From Vibrio metoecus (GTDB lineage Bacteria > Pseudomonadota > Gammaproteobacteria > Enterobacterales > Vibrionaceae): a stretch of 64,000 bases of DNA. Location of the stretch: the NCBI RefSeq assembly GCF_000696385.1, contig NZ_JJMN01000006.1, positions 124,001 to 188,000 of the forward strand. Direction: 5' to 3'. Positions 50,249 through 60,079 of this stretch are shown here, piece by piece; within the stretch, counting starts at the first letter, position 1; every line of letters begins with the position of its first letter. The position numbers were made by a program, and so were the translations under genes. The notes under the pieces are model-generated. The model had not been told where the DNA came from, ran no database searches, and was given only the letters and a program-made list of their open reading frames with translations.

Positions 50249-51628
50249 ATGCTTAATTTCTTTAAAACCCGCCCAGACCTGCCGTTACTCAGCAGCTCAA
50301 AAGCGGAAATGTTAAAACGTTACAAAAGCTATCAATGGCAAGTCTTTATTGGCCTGATTTTCGGTTACGCCATGTTCTACGTCGTGCGTATGGCGCTCGG
50401 CGTAGTGAAAAAACCGATGCTGGATGCCGGCATCGTCACCCTCGAAGAACTCGGCATCATGGGGTCGGCCTTCTTCTTCACTTATGCCTTTGGTAAGTTC
50501 CTGAACGGCTTCCTGTCTGACTATGCCAACATTGGCCGCTTTATGTCGTTCTCACTGCTGCTATCGGGCGTTGCCTCCATTTTCATGGGGATGAACACCG
50601 TCGCTTTCTTTTTCGTTCTGCTCTGGGGCTTGAATGGTTGGTTCCAGTCAGTCGGTTCTGCGCCCTCTTGCGTCTCTATCTACCAATGGTTCTCACCAAA
50701 GCAACGTGGTAGCCGTTACTCAATTTGGGGTGGCTCACGTAACATCGGTGAAGGTATCACTTGGATCCTAACCGCAAGCTTGGTGAGCTACTTCGGCTGG
50801 CGTGCAGGTTTCATCGGTGCGGGTATCGCAGGTATCGTGGCTTCTCTCATCATGTTTAAACTTTTGAAAGACCGCCCACAAACTTACGGTATGCCCGATC
50901 CAGGTACCGTGTTTGATGAAGGTACTGAAATCAAGAAAGCCAACGATCCAAAAGAAACACGTCGTGCGCAAATGTTCATCCTGAAGCAACCTGTGGTATG
51001 GCTCATCGCTCTCGCTTGTGCGGCGATGTACATCTCTCGCTACGCGATGTCTTCTTGGGCTGTGCTGTTCCTGCAAGAGCAAAAAGGCTACTCACTGATT
51101 GACGCTGGTTTTGCGATGTCTATGTACCCAACAGCAGGTCTGGCGGGTGCGATTTTGTCGGGAGTTTTGTCTGACAAAGTGTTCAAAGGTAACCGTAACA
51201 TCCCGAACCTGCTGTACGGATTGACCAACATCGCGGGTATGTGTCTGATGTTCTTCGGCCCAGATAACCGTATTGTGGATGCGGTAGCACTGAGCATGAT
51301 CGGCTTCTCCATCGGTGGTCTAGTCGTATTCCTAGCTGGCCTTATCGCTTGTGACCTGATGCCGAAAAACGCAGTCGGTGCCGTGAAAGGTTTGATCGGT
51401 CTTTGTTCTTACATCGCCGCTTCTGCTCAAGAGTTGATCTCTGCATCACTGATCACAGTGACTGAAGTCGAAGGCGTAAAACACTATGACTTCGGTAACG
51501 CTCAATACTTCTGGTTGGCCGCGGGTGTTGTTTCCGTACTGCTCGCCCTGACCGTGTGGAATGCGAAGAAAGTCGTTGATATCGATGAAGCTGAAGGCAA
51601 ATCGTTGAAAACCCAAACCGCCTCTTAA
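50249..51628 (+). CDS. pgtP: Organophosphate:phosphate antiporter, probable PgtP
   Basis: 459 residues, MFS fold with about 12 segments, OPA family (UhpT/GlpT/PgtP). Conserved YAMFYVVRMALG start, GLNGWFQSVGSAPSC, and SRNIGEGITWI. PgtP imports phosphoglycerates and PEP against phosphate. Context (divergent pgtCBA, pyruvate kinase after it) supports PgtP; UhpT-type hexose phosphate transport remains possible since the uhpABC cluster has no uhpT. GGGAGAG precedes the ATG; terminator follows. Confidence 0.82.
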   Translation: MLNFFKTRPDLPLLSSSKAEMLKRYKSYQWQVFIGLIFGYAMFYVVRMALGVVKKPMLDAGIVTLEELGIMGSAFFFTYAFGKFLNGFLSDYANIGRFMSFSLLLSGVASIFMGMNTVAFFFVLLWGLNGWFQSVGSAPSCVSIYQWFSPKQRGSRYSIWGGSRNIGEGITWILTASLVSYFGWRAGFIGAGIAGIVASLIMFKLLKDRPQTYGMPDPGTVFDEGTEIKKANDPKETRRAQMFILKQPVVWLIALACAAMYISRYAMSSWAVLFLQEQKGYSLIDAGFAMSMYPTAGLAGAILSGVLSDKVFKGNRNIPNLLYGLTNIAGMCLMFFGPDNRIVDAVALSMIGFSIGGLVVFLAGLIACDLMPKNAVGAVKGLIGLCSYIAASAQELISASLITVTEVEGVKHYDFGNAQYFWLAAGVVSVLLALTVWNAKKVVDIDEAEGKSLKTQTAS

Positions 51629-51636
51629 TCTACGCC

Positions 51637-51672
51637 AAGCAGGAGCCTAGCTCCTGCTTACTTTCTCTTTTT
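51637..51672 (+). terminator. Intrinsic terminator after pgtP
   Basis: AAGCAGGAGC-CTA-GCTCCTGCTT, then ACTTTCTCTTTTT. Leak-through could still reach pyk. Confidence 0.88.
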
Positions 51673-51708
51673 TATTTTCTTGTTGAGCGTCGTTATAGGA
51701 ATTGCAAT

Positions 51709-53169
51709 ATGTGTAAAACCAAAATTGTGGCCACTTTAGGCCCTGCTAGCCAAACTCGTGAAACCCTGACTCAACTCATCCAAGCTGGCGTGAACGTGGT
51801 TCGCTTGAACTTTTCTCACGGCAGCGCTGAAGAACACATTGCTCGCGCCGAAATGGTTCGTGAAATCGCTCAAGAGCTGAATGTGAGCGTTGGCGTACTG
51901 GTTGACCTGCAAGGTCCTAAAATTCGTATCGCTTGCTTTGCAGAAGGCGCGATTCAACTCGCCGCAGGCGACACCTTTATTCTTGATGGCAATTTAGATC
52001 GTCAAGCCGGTACTCAAGAACGCGTGGGTTTAGACTACCCAGAACTGATTGATGATCTGAAAGTGGGCAATATCCTGCTCCTTGATGATGGCCGTATCCA
52101 ACTTGAAGTGACCGCGGTAGATGCCCAAACTCGCATCGTTCACACTATCGCACTCAACAGCGGCAAACTTTCAAACCGTAAAGGCATTAACCTGCTGGGC
52201 GGTGGTCTTTCAGCACCGGCACTGACGGATAAAGACAAAATCGACATCATTACTGCGGCGGAGCTACAAGCAGACTTCTTAGCCGTGTCTTTCCCACGTA
52301 ATGCACAAGACATTGAATACGCACGCCAATTAGCCGTACAAGCGGGTTGTCATGCGCACATTGTTGCTAAAGTTGAGCGCGCGGAAGTGGTGGCCAGTGA
52401 AGCGGCCATGGACAGCGTTATTCGTGCGTCCGATGTGATCATGGTGGCGCGTGGTGACTTAGGCGTAGAAATTGGTGATGCTCGCCTACCAAGTGTACAA
52501 AAAGCGCTGATCGCGCGTGCTAAGCATTTAGGTAAACCAGTGATCACGGCCACGCAAATGATGGAATCGATGATCGAAAACCCACTACCCACACGTGCAG
52601 AAGTGTTAGATGTGGCGAACGCGGTGATTGATGGTACTGACGCGATCATGCTTTCTGCGGAATCCGCTGCGGGACGTTACCCCGTTGAAGCGGTACAAGC
52701 TATGGTGCGTATCGCACAAGGTGTTGAGCATGAAACTCACTGCGCACAAGATTGCTGGGATGCACTACAACATCTGTGTAATGATGCGGGCAAAAGTTTC
52801 GCTCTGTCGTCCATGATTTCCGCATCCAAAGTGAACAAAGACCTTGGTGTTGCGATTGTGACGGAGCAAGGCGAAACGCCACTGTTGATGTCACGTTGTC
52901 AAAGCCAAGCCACCATTTGGGCGGTGTCTGATAAGCCTGCTCTACTGCGTAAGCTTTCCATTCTACGTGGTGTAACACCGACTTATTTCCAGCATTTAGA
53001 CAAGCAAGGAGATATTGCGACTCAGTTGATTCACTTGCTGCGTAAACCTGCTCAGGATAAGCAAATTTCATCCATCCTAGTGACTCAACTGGAGTCACTC
53101 GAAGGGGTTGGTCACATTAACGTGTGCCGACTACTCAATTTGGCGCAACAGGAAGCCTTGTTCGCCTAA
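51709..53169 (+). CDS. pyk: Pyruvate kinase
   Basis: 486 residues. TKIVATLGPAS at the start, VRLNFSHG, DLQGPKIR, catalytic Lys in HIVAKVERAE, MVARGDLGVE and TATQMMESMI are all present. Converts PEP and ADP to pyruvate and ATP. It follows pgtP by 80 bases, so imported phosphoglycerate or PEP could enter metabolism here. Likely the second pyruvate kinase of the genome. Frame intact. Confidence 0.95.
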   Translation: MCKTKIVATLGPASQTRETLTQLIQAGVNVVRLNFSHGSAEEHIARAEMVREIAQELNVSVGVLVDLQGPKIRIACFAEGAIQLAAGDTFILDGNLDRQAGTQERVGLDYPELIDDLKVGNILLLDDGRIQLEVTAVDAQTRIVHTIALNSGKLSNRKGINLLGGGLSAPALTDKDKIDIITAAELQADFLAVSFPRNAQDIEYARQLAVQAGCHAHIVAKVERAEVVASEAAMDSVIRASDVIMVARGDLGVEIGDARLPSVQKALIARAKHLGKPVITATQMMESMIENPLPTRAEVLDVANAVIDGTDAIMLSAESAAGRYPVEAVQAMVRIAQGVEHETHCAQDCWDALQHLCNDAGKSFALSSMISASKVNKDLGVAIVTEQGETPLLMSRCQSQATIWAVSDKPALLRKLSILRGVTPTYFQHLDKQGDIATQLIHLLRKPAQDKQISSILVTQLESLEGVGHINVCRLLNLAQQEALFA

Positions 53170-53173
53170 CCTA

Positions 53174-53210
53174 ATAAGTGACGTGGAAAGTAGGGTTCCG
53201 CGTCACTTAT
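53174..53210 (+). other. Long hairpin just after pyk
   Basis: ATAAGTGACG / CGTCACTTAT, 10-base stem continued inside by GGAA/TTCC. No T-run, so it may protect the pyk transcript end ahead of the terminator at 53263. Confidence 0.55.
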
Positions 53211-53262
53211 ATCCCCCAAAACTTTGTAATCATACTCTCCCAAATGCTCCACATAGGGACTT

Positions 53263-53289
53263 GACCTGCGCTTGCCGCAGGTCTTTTTT
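53263..53289. terminator. Terminator between pyk and torS
   Basis: GACCTGCG-CTTGC-CGCAGGTC followed by TTTTTT. Confidence 0.9.
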
Positions 53290-56199
53290 ATTCTTTCGTC
53301 AATGAATCGAGTGCTTGATACAACGCCTGCTTAGCTTTTTCCACCGCATCGCTCAGAGGGGTTCGCTGATAGACTTCAGCCGGAGATTCGGCTTTCTCAA
53401 TTTGCTGGCACAGTTGATAAAGTTCCGTTAGCCACAATGCCCCCGCCGATCCTTTTAACTTATGTGCTTGGCTTTTGATCTGCACATCATTATCACTTTG
53501 TGCTGCACAGAGTGCGAAAAACTCATCACATCCCAGCTCAAAATACCCTACGATCTCGCGCATTTTATCCACACCGAGGATCTGTACATCTTGTTCAAAC
53601 TTAGCCAGTTCTATGATCGGGTAACGTTCTGGTTCTACTCGTGTAGGGAGTAAAACGTGTTGCTGAGATGATGATAATGCCTCATTTCCTCCGTTTTTAT
53701 GGCTAGACAGTTGTTGTCGCAGCATGGCCGCAAGTTGCTCTTTCACTAGCGGTTTCGGCAAATAACCATCAAATCCAGCCGCTAAATATCCTGCCACATC
53801 TTCAGTAAATACATGGGCAGAAACCGCAATAAACGGGATCACGGCGTTGTGTGTACTGTCTTCCATCTCACGTAAATCACGCAGCAAATCAACACCATTG
53901 CCGTCAGGTAAATGGATGTCGAGAAGAGCAATATCAAAACGCTGTTCTTGGTAAACGTCGTTTGGCTTCCTGCACACTTTTGGCGAGGGTGACACGGTGT
54001 CCTAAACCGGTTAAAAATCCTTGTGCAACCAGACAGTTCACCTCGTTATCTTCCACTACCAATACGTTAGCTACGGGTACTTCATCAACCGCAAGAATGG
54101 GGGTATCAACCGGTTGCCCCTGTTGCAAAGGTAACGTCGAAATAAAAACAGCTGCCTTGCCCCAGCTGCGATGATAATTGCAGCTCACCGCCCATTGCCT
54201 CGACTAACTTACGACTGATCGCTAAACCTAAACCTGTACCCCCTTGTTTACGGCGGCCAGCCTCTGCTTGTGTAAAGGCATCAAACAGCGAGACTTGATC
54301 TTGTTCTGCGATACCAATCCCTGAATCTTCAACCGCAAAGCAGAGCCCTCCACTTTGCGTATCGAAGCGGACTCGAATACACACCTGCCCTTGTTCGGTA
54401 AATTTAATCCCATTACCCACCAAATTGTTCAATACCTGCCCGATGCGGATTTCATCGCCCTGCCAGTATTGCGAGACATTTTCATCAATCTGGTAAGACA
54501 GCGTAATGCCTTTTTCTAAAGCGCGGCTTTGCATCAGTTCATGCGTTTCACGCACTAAGCGATAGAGATCGAAATGGGATTGGTGGATTTCCAGATGTCC
54601 GGCTTCGATTTTCGAATAATCCAACACATCGTTAAGGATCGCGAGCAACGAGCGACCACTACGGTTAATCACTTGCACGTAGTGCTGCTGAGTTGATGTA
54701 AGAGAGGTTTCCTGCAACAAACGCGCAGTACCCAGTACGCCATTCATTGGGGTGCGAATTTCATGGCTCATGGTCGCTAAAAAGGCCGACTTCGCACGGT
54801 TTGCCTGCTCTGCTTGGTAACGCGCTTTTGCATGGTTCAGCACTTCTTGATTGAGTTTATGGTTAATGTCACTCAATTGATGAGTACGTTGTTCAACCAG
54901 TTCTTCCAAATGCTCTTTATGTTGTTGCAGTTCACGCTTGGCCAGCACTTCACTTTCCGCCACCACCTTAAGCGCCTTGGCGGTATCACGCGCATGCGCT
55001 ATCGCCTGCCCCATTTGTGCCAACTCATCTTTACCTTGTGTTTCAACCTCAACCTCAAGTTGGCCTTTAGCCACAGAAAGCAGTGCCGCGGTATGTTTAT
55101 CCAGCCTCTGAATCACCGAACGGTACACCACTTGCCACACTATCCACACCACGATTACCAAACCGAGCACCCCCAAGATGGTCAAGATCAGTTGGGCGTA
55201 ATACAGAGTATTGGAAAGTTTCCCCACCGCCTCTGTCGTCACTTGGTTTGAGGCGTCCACTAACTGGTTAACCGTTTTATTGAGGCTCGCAAATTGGGTC
55301 AGGCTGTCTTGCAGCAGTTGTTGTGCTGCTTGTTCGTTATCGTAGCGTTGTTTGAGTAAATCAAACACGATGCGCCGTTTTTCTAGCTCGCGCAATAAAC
55401 TGACCATCTGTTTCGAACGGGTTGGATCTTCCACCGCTTGCACACGGCGCTGCATAATGCTCAGGTTCTGTGCAAATTCCGTATCCAAAGCCAAGATCCG
55501 CTCCAAATCAGTCACGGTTTGCGTTTCTTCAATTTCATTGAGCACTTTAAAAGCCAGAAGATGCAGCTCATGCAGACGCTCCGTCAGATCTAAATCCACC
55601 TCAACTAGATTATCTAAAGCCCGATACACCTGTGCTTGCTGCTGTTTTTGTAATAGATCGTAAATGTGAGTGACATTCGCCACCGCAATCGTGCTGGTAT
55701 TGAGCACTTGCGTGCGCGTTAACTGCTCAAGCTCTTGCGCCAATTTACGCATCTCTTTCACACTCAGCCCCAGCTGTCCCTCCAATGAGAGACGCTGTTC
55801 AACTCGACGCCCTAGCTGCGCGAGCGAATCAATCACGTTTTGCACATCCCGTTCTAGGCGATCAAGCAAGACGCTATCAAAGGCTTCCTCTCCCAATTGC
55901 TGAATATGGGTGAGCAAGGTTTCCAATTGAGTAAACACTTTCTGCCCAGTATCTTGGTGTTCTTGCTCATTTTTGGCACTAGAGAGGGTTTGGGCAGACG
56001 CAATGATTTGGTGGCTAAGCTCCGCCACTTGACGAGCTTCAATCATCGATGGAATGGCATTATTCACCATATCCCGTTCTGTTTTCGCGACCAGAGAAAA
56101 GCCTAAAACACCGATCAATGCGGAGAGAAGCACCAGCAACGCCATCGCGCTGAAAGAGAATAAGAGCTTGCGACCAATACTGGCTTTAGCGAGACGCAT
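53288..56199 (-). pseudogene. torS: TorS-like hybrid sensor histidine kinase, frame broken twice
   Basis: 969 residues after repair. Membrane helix near 13-35, long helical periplasmic sensor, second helix near 335-357, HAMP, phospho-acceptor His in ATMSHEIRTPMNGVLG, HATPase EDSGIGIAEQD and GTGLGLAISRKLVEAMGG, receiver Asp in IALLDIHLPDGNG, and Hpt with AHKLKGSAGALW. Breaks: AAA at 54127-54129 (with two reads FDVTLQQGQPVD) and AAA at 53953-53955 (with two reads EAKRRYQEQRFD). TorS reads trimethylamine oxide through TorT in E. coli; the ligand here is inferred. No response regulator adjoins. Confidence 0.87.
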
Positions 56200-56286
56200 G
56201 GGGAAAACCTTCTTGTTGACTTCTTCTGCGTGACGGATTGGGCTATATTGTGCAGTGTTTACTCAGGTTCGCCAACGAATAACCTC

Positions 56287-57280
56287 ATGTTAAATCTGCG
56301 CTTGTACTCATTTTCTCTGATTTCTGCATTTTTACTGCTCTGCCCACTGCCAGTGGCCGCAGCAGAAAAACTTTGTGCACTCTACCCCCACCTCAAAGAT
56401 TCTTACTGGTTGTCAGTGAATTACGGCATGGTGGAAGAGGCGCATAAACTCAACCTTGATTTACGCGTGATGGAAGCTGGGGGTTACCCTAACCACGATA
56501 AGCAGCAGCAACAAATTGCTCTATGCGTGCGTTGGGGTGCGGACGCGATTCTGCTCGGAACCGTATCTCCAGAACTCTACCAACACGATTTAGCACGCTA
56601 TACACGCTCCGTGCCTGTATTTGCTACCGTGAATCAACTTTTGTTGGATGAAAAACAGCAAAAACATCTTAAAGGTGAAGTGGGGGTCGATTGGTACTGG
56701 AGTGGGATTTTATGCCGGAGAATATTTAGCCCACAAACACCCGAAAGGCAGCGGTGAAGTGAATATTGTGGCATTGCCAGGCCCTGCTTCCAGTGGTGGT
56801 ACTCAGCCGGTCATGCAAGGATTACAGGATGCCATACGCGACAGTGATGTGCGTATTATCCAAACCTTGTGGGCAGACAACGATAAAGAGTTACAACGCA
56901 ATCTCATTCAACAAGTGTTAGAGCAACACAAGATACGTTATTTGGTTGGTAGTGCTGTTGCCATCGAGGCAGCCATCAGTGAATTGCGGACACTAAACCA
57001 AAGCGAGCAAATTGGGTTGATTGCGACCTATTTAAGTCACGGCGTTTATCGTGGATTACTGCGTGGACGTGTTGAATTTGCCCCAACCGATCAAATGGTC
57101 GAGCAAGGTCGGCTTTCTGTACGCCAAGCCGCCACGTTTTTACGAGCACAACCCTACACAAAACAGCAAGCCCCTAAAATTGAAGCGTTAACTCCAACTC
57201 ACCTAGAGAAAAAAATCATTGCGGATTCGTTATCTCCATCCGAGTACAGACCCGTTTTTCACGTAAAAGCGGTTGAATAA
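56287..57280 (+). pseudogene. torT: TorT-like periplasmic binding protein, frame broken
   Basis: 330 residues after repair, with a Sec signal ending near VAAAEK. Periplasmic-binding fold of the LacI/ribose type: LKDSYWLSVNYGMVEEAHKLNLDLRVMEAGGY and NIVALPGPASSGGTQPVMQG. TorT binds trimethylamine oxide and hands the signal to TorS; torS is divergent 87 bases away. The break is the GGG at 56704-56706; with two G's it reads WYWSGFYAGEYLAHKHP. ATG at 56287 is preferred as it opens the signal peptide, but its ribosome site is weak. Confidence 0.85.
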
Positions 57281-57334
57281 ACGCAAATTTTTGGTTATCA
57301 AGCATCTAATCCAAACATATTAGGAAATGTACCA

Positions 57335-57790
57335 ATGAAAAAAACCACCCGCACTATGGCAGCGCATAAACACGTTGCTCTTGTGGCTCACGATAATTGC
57401 AAAGGTGAACTGCTGCGTTGGGTACAAGAAAATAAGGAAAAACTGCAACGCCATTTTCTGTATGCCACAGGCACTACGGGGCATATGCTCAGTAAAGAGA
57501 CTGGACTTGCGATCAAAAGCATGATCAGTGGTCCTATGGGTGGTGACCAACAGCTTGGCGCATTGATTTCCGAAGGTAAAATTGATGTGCTGATTTTCTT
57601 TTGGGATCCGCTCAATGCGGTTCCACATGACCCAGATGTGAAAGCGCTACTGCGTATCGCCAGTGTGTGGAATATTCCCGTCGCGACCAACCGCGCCAGT
57701 GCTAAATTTTTGTTTTCGTCGTCTTTGATGGAACAGGAAGTGGATATTGAAATCCCTGATTACCAGGCTTATCTCGCTGAGCGCACCTAA
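57335..57790 (+). CDS. mgsA: Methylglyoxal synthase MgsA
   Basis: 151 residues, usual length. [38 protein letters not shown] and [20 protein letters not shown] mark the family; catalytic Asp is in the GPMGGD stretch. It turns dihydroxyacetone phosphate into methylglyoxal and phosphate, a bypass that frees phosphate when sugar phosphates build up, in keeping with the sugar-phosphate uptake genes nearby. AGGAAA precedes the ATG. Confidence 0.95.
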   Translation: MKKTTRTMAAHKHVALVAHDNCKGELLRWVQENKEKLQRHFLYATGTTGHMLSKETGLAIKSMISGPMGGDQQLGALISEGKIDVLIFFWDPLNAVPHDPDVKALLRIASVWNIPVATNRASAKFLFSSSLMEQEVDIEIPDYQAYLAERT

Positions 57791-57805
57791 AACTTAGCCT
57801 AATAA

Positions 57806-57840
57806 CAACAATGGCTCTCTTTTCAAAAGAGCCATTGTTG
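57806..57840. terminator. Hairpin between mgsA and pncA
   Basis: CAACAATGGCTCT / AGAGCCATTGTTG, 13-base stem extended inside by TTT/AAA. T-run is weak; convergent genes. Confidence 0.7.
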
Positions 57841-57847
57841 AATTCAT

Positions 57848-58473
57848 TTAACCCACGAGTAGCTGTTGCGCATTGATCAACTGACATCCGGCAGTTTGCA
57901 TTTCATGCCATGCCGTAGCGCAATCCCCGACATTCAGCTCCACACCACGACATGCATCTTGGATCACCCAAGTATTAAAGCAGAGTGAAATCGCGTCCAG
58001 TGCCGTGAATTTCACACAGTAATCGGTGGCTAAACCAGCGATATAGACATCCGAAATGCCGTGGCTACTCAAATACTCGGCGAGTCCTGTCGCATGAAAG
58101 CGTTGGTTATACAAAAAAACCCGCTATAACTATCTACGTCAGGATGAGTTCCCTTCAGCACTAGTAATGGGGTAATCTGCTGCACCTCTAGCCCATCAAT
58201 AAACTCTGCGCCTTGCGTATTTTGGATACAATGCTCCGGCCACATTACCTGAGGAATGCCATTGAGCTCTATGACTTCTCCGGGGATTTTCCCCTGGACA
58301 GAGGAAAAACTGGCGTGTTTGGCAGGGTGCCAGTCTTTGGTTGCAATAACATGCTCAAAAAGAGGAATCAGTTGATTAATCACCGGAACTACAGCGTCCC
58401 CATCAGGCACAGGCAAGGCACCTCTGGGTGAAAAATCATTTTGAATATCAACTAATAGAAGTGCTTTGGCCAT
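57848..58473 (-). pseudogene. pncA: Nicotinamidase PncA, frame broken
   Basis: 208 residues after repair. Asp in LLVDIQNDF near residue 9, metal ligands in DWHPAKHASF, and the nucleophile Cys in GLATDYCVKFTALDA. Converts nicotinamide to nicotinate for NAD salvage. The break is the A7 run near 58115-58121; here one base seems missing, since eight T's on the coding strand give YSGFFLYNQRFHATG. AGGCGAGAA precedes the ATG. Confidence 0.9.
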
Positions 58474-58569
58474 TCATTCTCGCCTATTAATCATAAAGTG
58501 CTAGATTTGCTGGGCATAGAATAACATCCCTTTCACGCTCTGGCATTATGCTGCCGCGTCATCACCACA

Positions 58570-59112
58570 TCAGAATGACAAACTGGCGTAAATTCCTGTT
58601 TCGTCACCATCAAAATAAGGCACAAGCACTAAATTGGTGGCGGAGAGCCCCCCAACAGTAATCGCATATTGAATGCCAGTGGCTAATGCCATGCCGGCGG
58701 CAACATCTCGCCAGTAATGTTTATTCGCATCAACTCGTGAATAACCCACTAGCGCTGCCGCAGCGTAAGCTGGGATACCGTAAGTTGAACCATACCGAAA
58801 CTGCAGATAAGCCGCCCCTTGGCTCGCCGCTGATGTATGGCCAGAAGGAAAACTTTGGCTTCCTCCATTTGGACGTTGGGCATCAACCGACAATTTCAGC
58901 GCCTCCGTTGCCGCCGCAGTCCAGAATGCCCCCTCAGCCAACTGCATCATCCCTTCACCATCCATATGAATGGCCGTAATCAATCCAGCGGTAAGAGGAA
59001 TCCCGTATTGTGCAATATCCCCATATACCTCTAATTTACTTTTTTCAGCTGCATAGGAGATTGGAGAGGTACACATAAGTATTGAAATAGCCAATAACTG
59101 ACGAGGCGTCAT
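58570..59112 (-). CDS. PAP2-family phosphatase, secreted
   Basis: 180 residues with a Sec signal ending near ISYAAEKS. The complete acid phosphatase signature is visible: K-x6-RP in KLSVDAQRP, PSGHTS, and SR-x5-H-x3-D in SRVDANKHYWRD. This family includes lipid phosphatases that act on phosphatidate, undecaprenyl-pyrophosphate or lipid A at the periplasmic side. Few membrane segments are seen, so it may be periplasmic or a short membrane form. Divergent from dgkA across 432 bases. Confidence 0.85.
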   Translation of the reverse strand: MTPRQLLAISILMCTSPISYAAEKSKLEVYGDIAQYGIPLTAGLITAIHMDGEGMMQLAEGAFWTAAATEALKLSVDAQRPNGGSQSFPSGHTSAASQGAAYLQFRYGSTYGIPAYAAAALVGYSRVDANKHYWRDVAAGMALATGIQYAITVGGLSATNLVLVPYFDGDETGIYASLSF

Positions 59113-59544
59113 AATAAAATCCCTATTATTTATTTTTAAATGATATTCTTTTTATTCATTTTCCATTGGCTTGCGGTGAATATTAAGTTCAAACACCTCA
59201 CCACCAATCGTAATTATTATTACTATTGACCGTGAAAACTTGTCGATAAAATAAGTAACAATTTGTAATGATCCATCAATACGCATCGCGAGCATTCGTT
59301 ATGAATGCAGAATTCATGCCGAATAAAGATATCAATTAAATACCATGTCTAAAAAATCAACAATTTTAATAACAGAAGTACAACTATTATCATTTACCAT
59401 TGATTCACACATCCTAACTCTAGCCTTGCAATCGAATCTTAAAAAATACTTAAGAACACAAAATTTTAATGAAAAAAAACCTTAATTAGTTGGCAGCTGA
59501 TGATAAATCTTTATAATCCGTAGCCATTCAAAAACAAACACAAC
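59113..59544. other. AT-rich divergent region PAP2/dgkA
   Basis: 432 bases with no supported gene. It holds a TTAA-type tandem repeat at 59438-59454 about 90 bases before dgkA. Confidence 0.6.
59438..59454 (+). promoter_or_regulatory. PmrA-class tandem box before dgkA
   Basis: CTTAAA-N5-CTTAAG, two half-sites 11 bases apart. This matches the layout of PmrA boxes (YTTAAK-N5-YTTAAK). In V. cholerae the corresponding regulator could be CarR/VprA. Confidence 0.5.
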
Positions 59545-59913
59545 ATGACAAACACTATGAAGCATTCACGTACTGGTATAGCGCGTATTTTTTACGCGAC
59601 CGGGTACTCGATGAAAGGATTCGCCGCTGCATGGAAAAATGAAGCAGCCTTTCGTCAAGAAGTTGCCTTAACGTTACCCTTAACCGTTCTTACCTTTTTC
59701 TTATCTGTGACGAAAGTTGAACAAGTATTACTTGTTGGCTGCCTTGTTCTTATTTTAATCGCTGAACTTTTAAATTCTGCCGTTGAGGCTGTCGTAGACA
59801 GGATTGGGGCTGAACATCATGAACTCAGTGGACGGGCGAAAGATATTGGCTCTGCCGCTGTATTTGTTGCGCTCTGCTTTGCAGCTTTTACTTGGGCTTG
59901 GATATTGTTGTAA
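59545..59913 (+). CDS. dgkA: Diacylglycerol kinase DgkA
   Basis: 122 residues, same length as E. coli DgkA. Three membrane helices; signature AELLNSAVEAVVDRIG in the second half and RQEVALTLP earlier. Phosphorylates diacylglycerol to phosphatidate, recycling the by-product of envelope modification that uses phospholipid head groups. No strong ribosome site; an ATG at 59557 is an alternative start. A terminator follows. Confidence 0.93.
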   Translation: MTNTMKHSRTGIARIFYATGYSMKGFAAAWKNEAAFRQEVALTLPLTVLTFFLSVTKVEQVLLVGCLVLILIAELLNSAVEAVVDRIGAEHHELSGRAKDIGSAAVFVALCFAAFTWAWILL

Positions 59914-59942
59914 ACATCCGTTGCCATGGAAACAATTTTAAG

Positions 59943-59968
59943 GGTTTGCGTCAGCAAACCTTTTTTAT
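59943..59968 (+). terminator. Intrinsic terminator after dgkA
   Basis: GGTTTGC-GTCA-GCAAACC followed by TTTTTTAT. Confidence 0.88.
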
Positions 59969-60015
59969 TGGACTAAGATTATTGGGTTCAATTATGAACG
60001 CATTCTAACCGTATT

Positions 60016-60032
60016 CTTAAGTATTCATTAAG
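60016..60032 (+). promoter_or_regulatory. PmrA-class tandem box before the PepSY gene
   Basis: CTTAAG-TATTC-ATTAAG, half-sites 11 bases apart as in the dgkA box, 48 bases before the PepSY ATG. Confidence 0.55.
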
Positions 60033-60079
60033 ATTAAATCGGTAAGATGAGATCAATGCATAACGTAAAGGAGCGCATT

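Noticed and set aside
2634..58473. Large-scale gene decay in an adapting lineage
   Set aside because: Breaks are mostly +1 insertions spread over core genes with full downstream conservation, without mobile elements or deletions; sequence error fits better.
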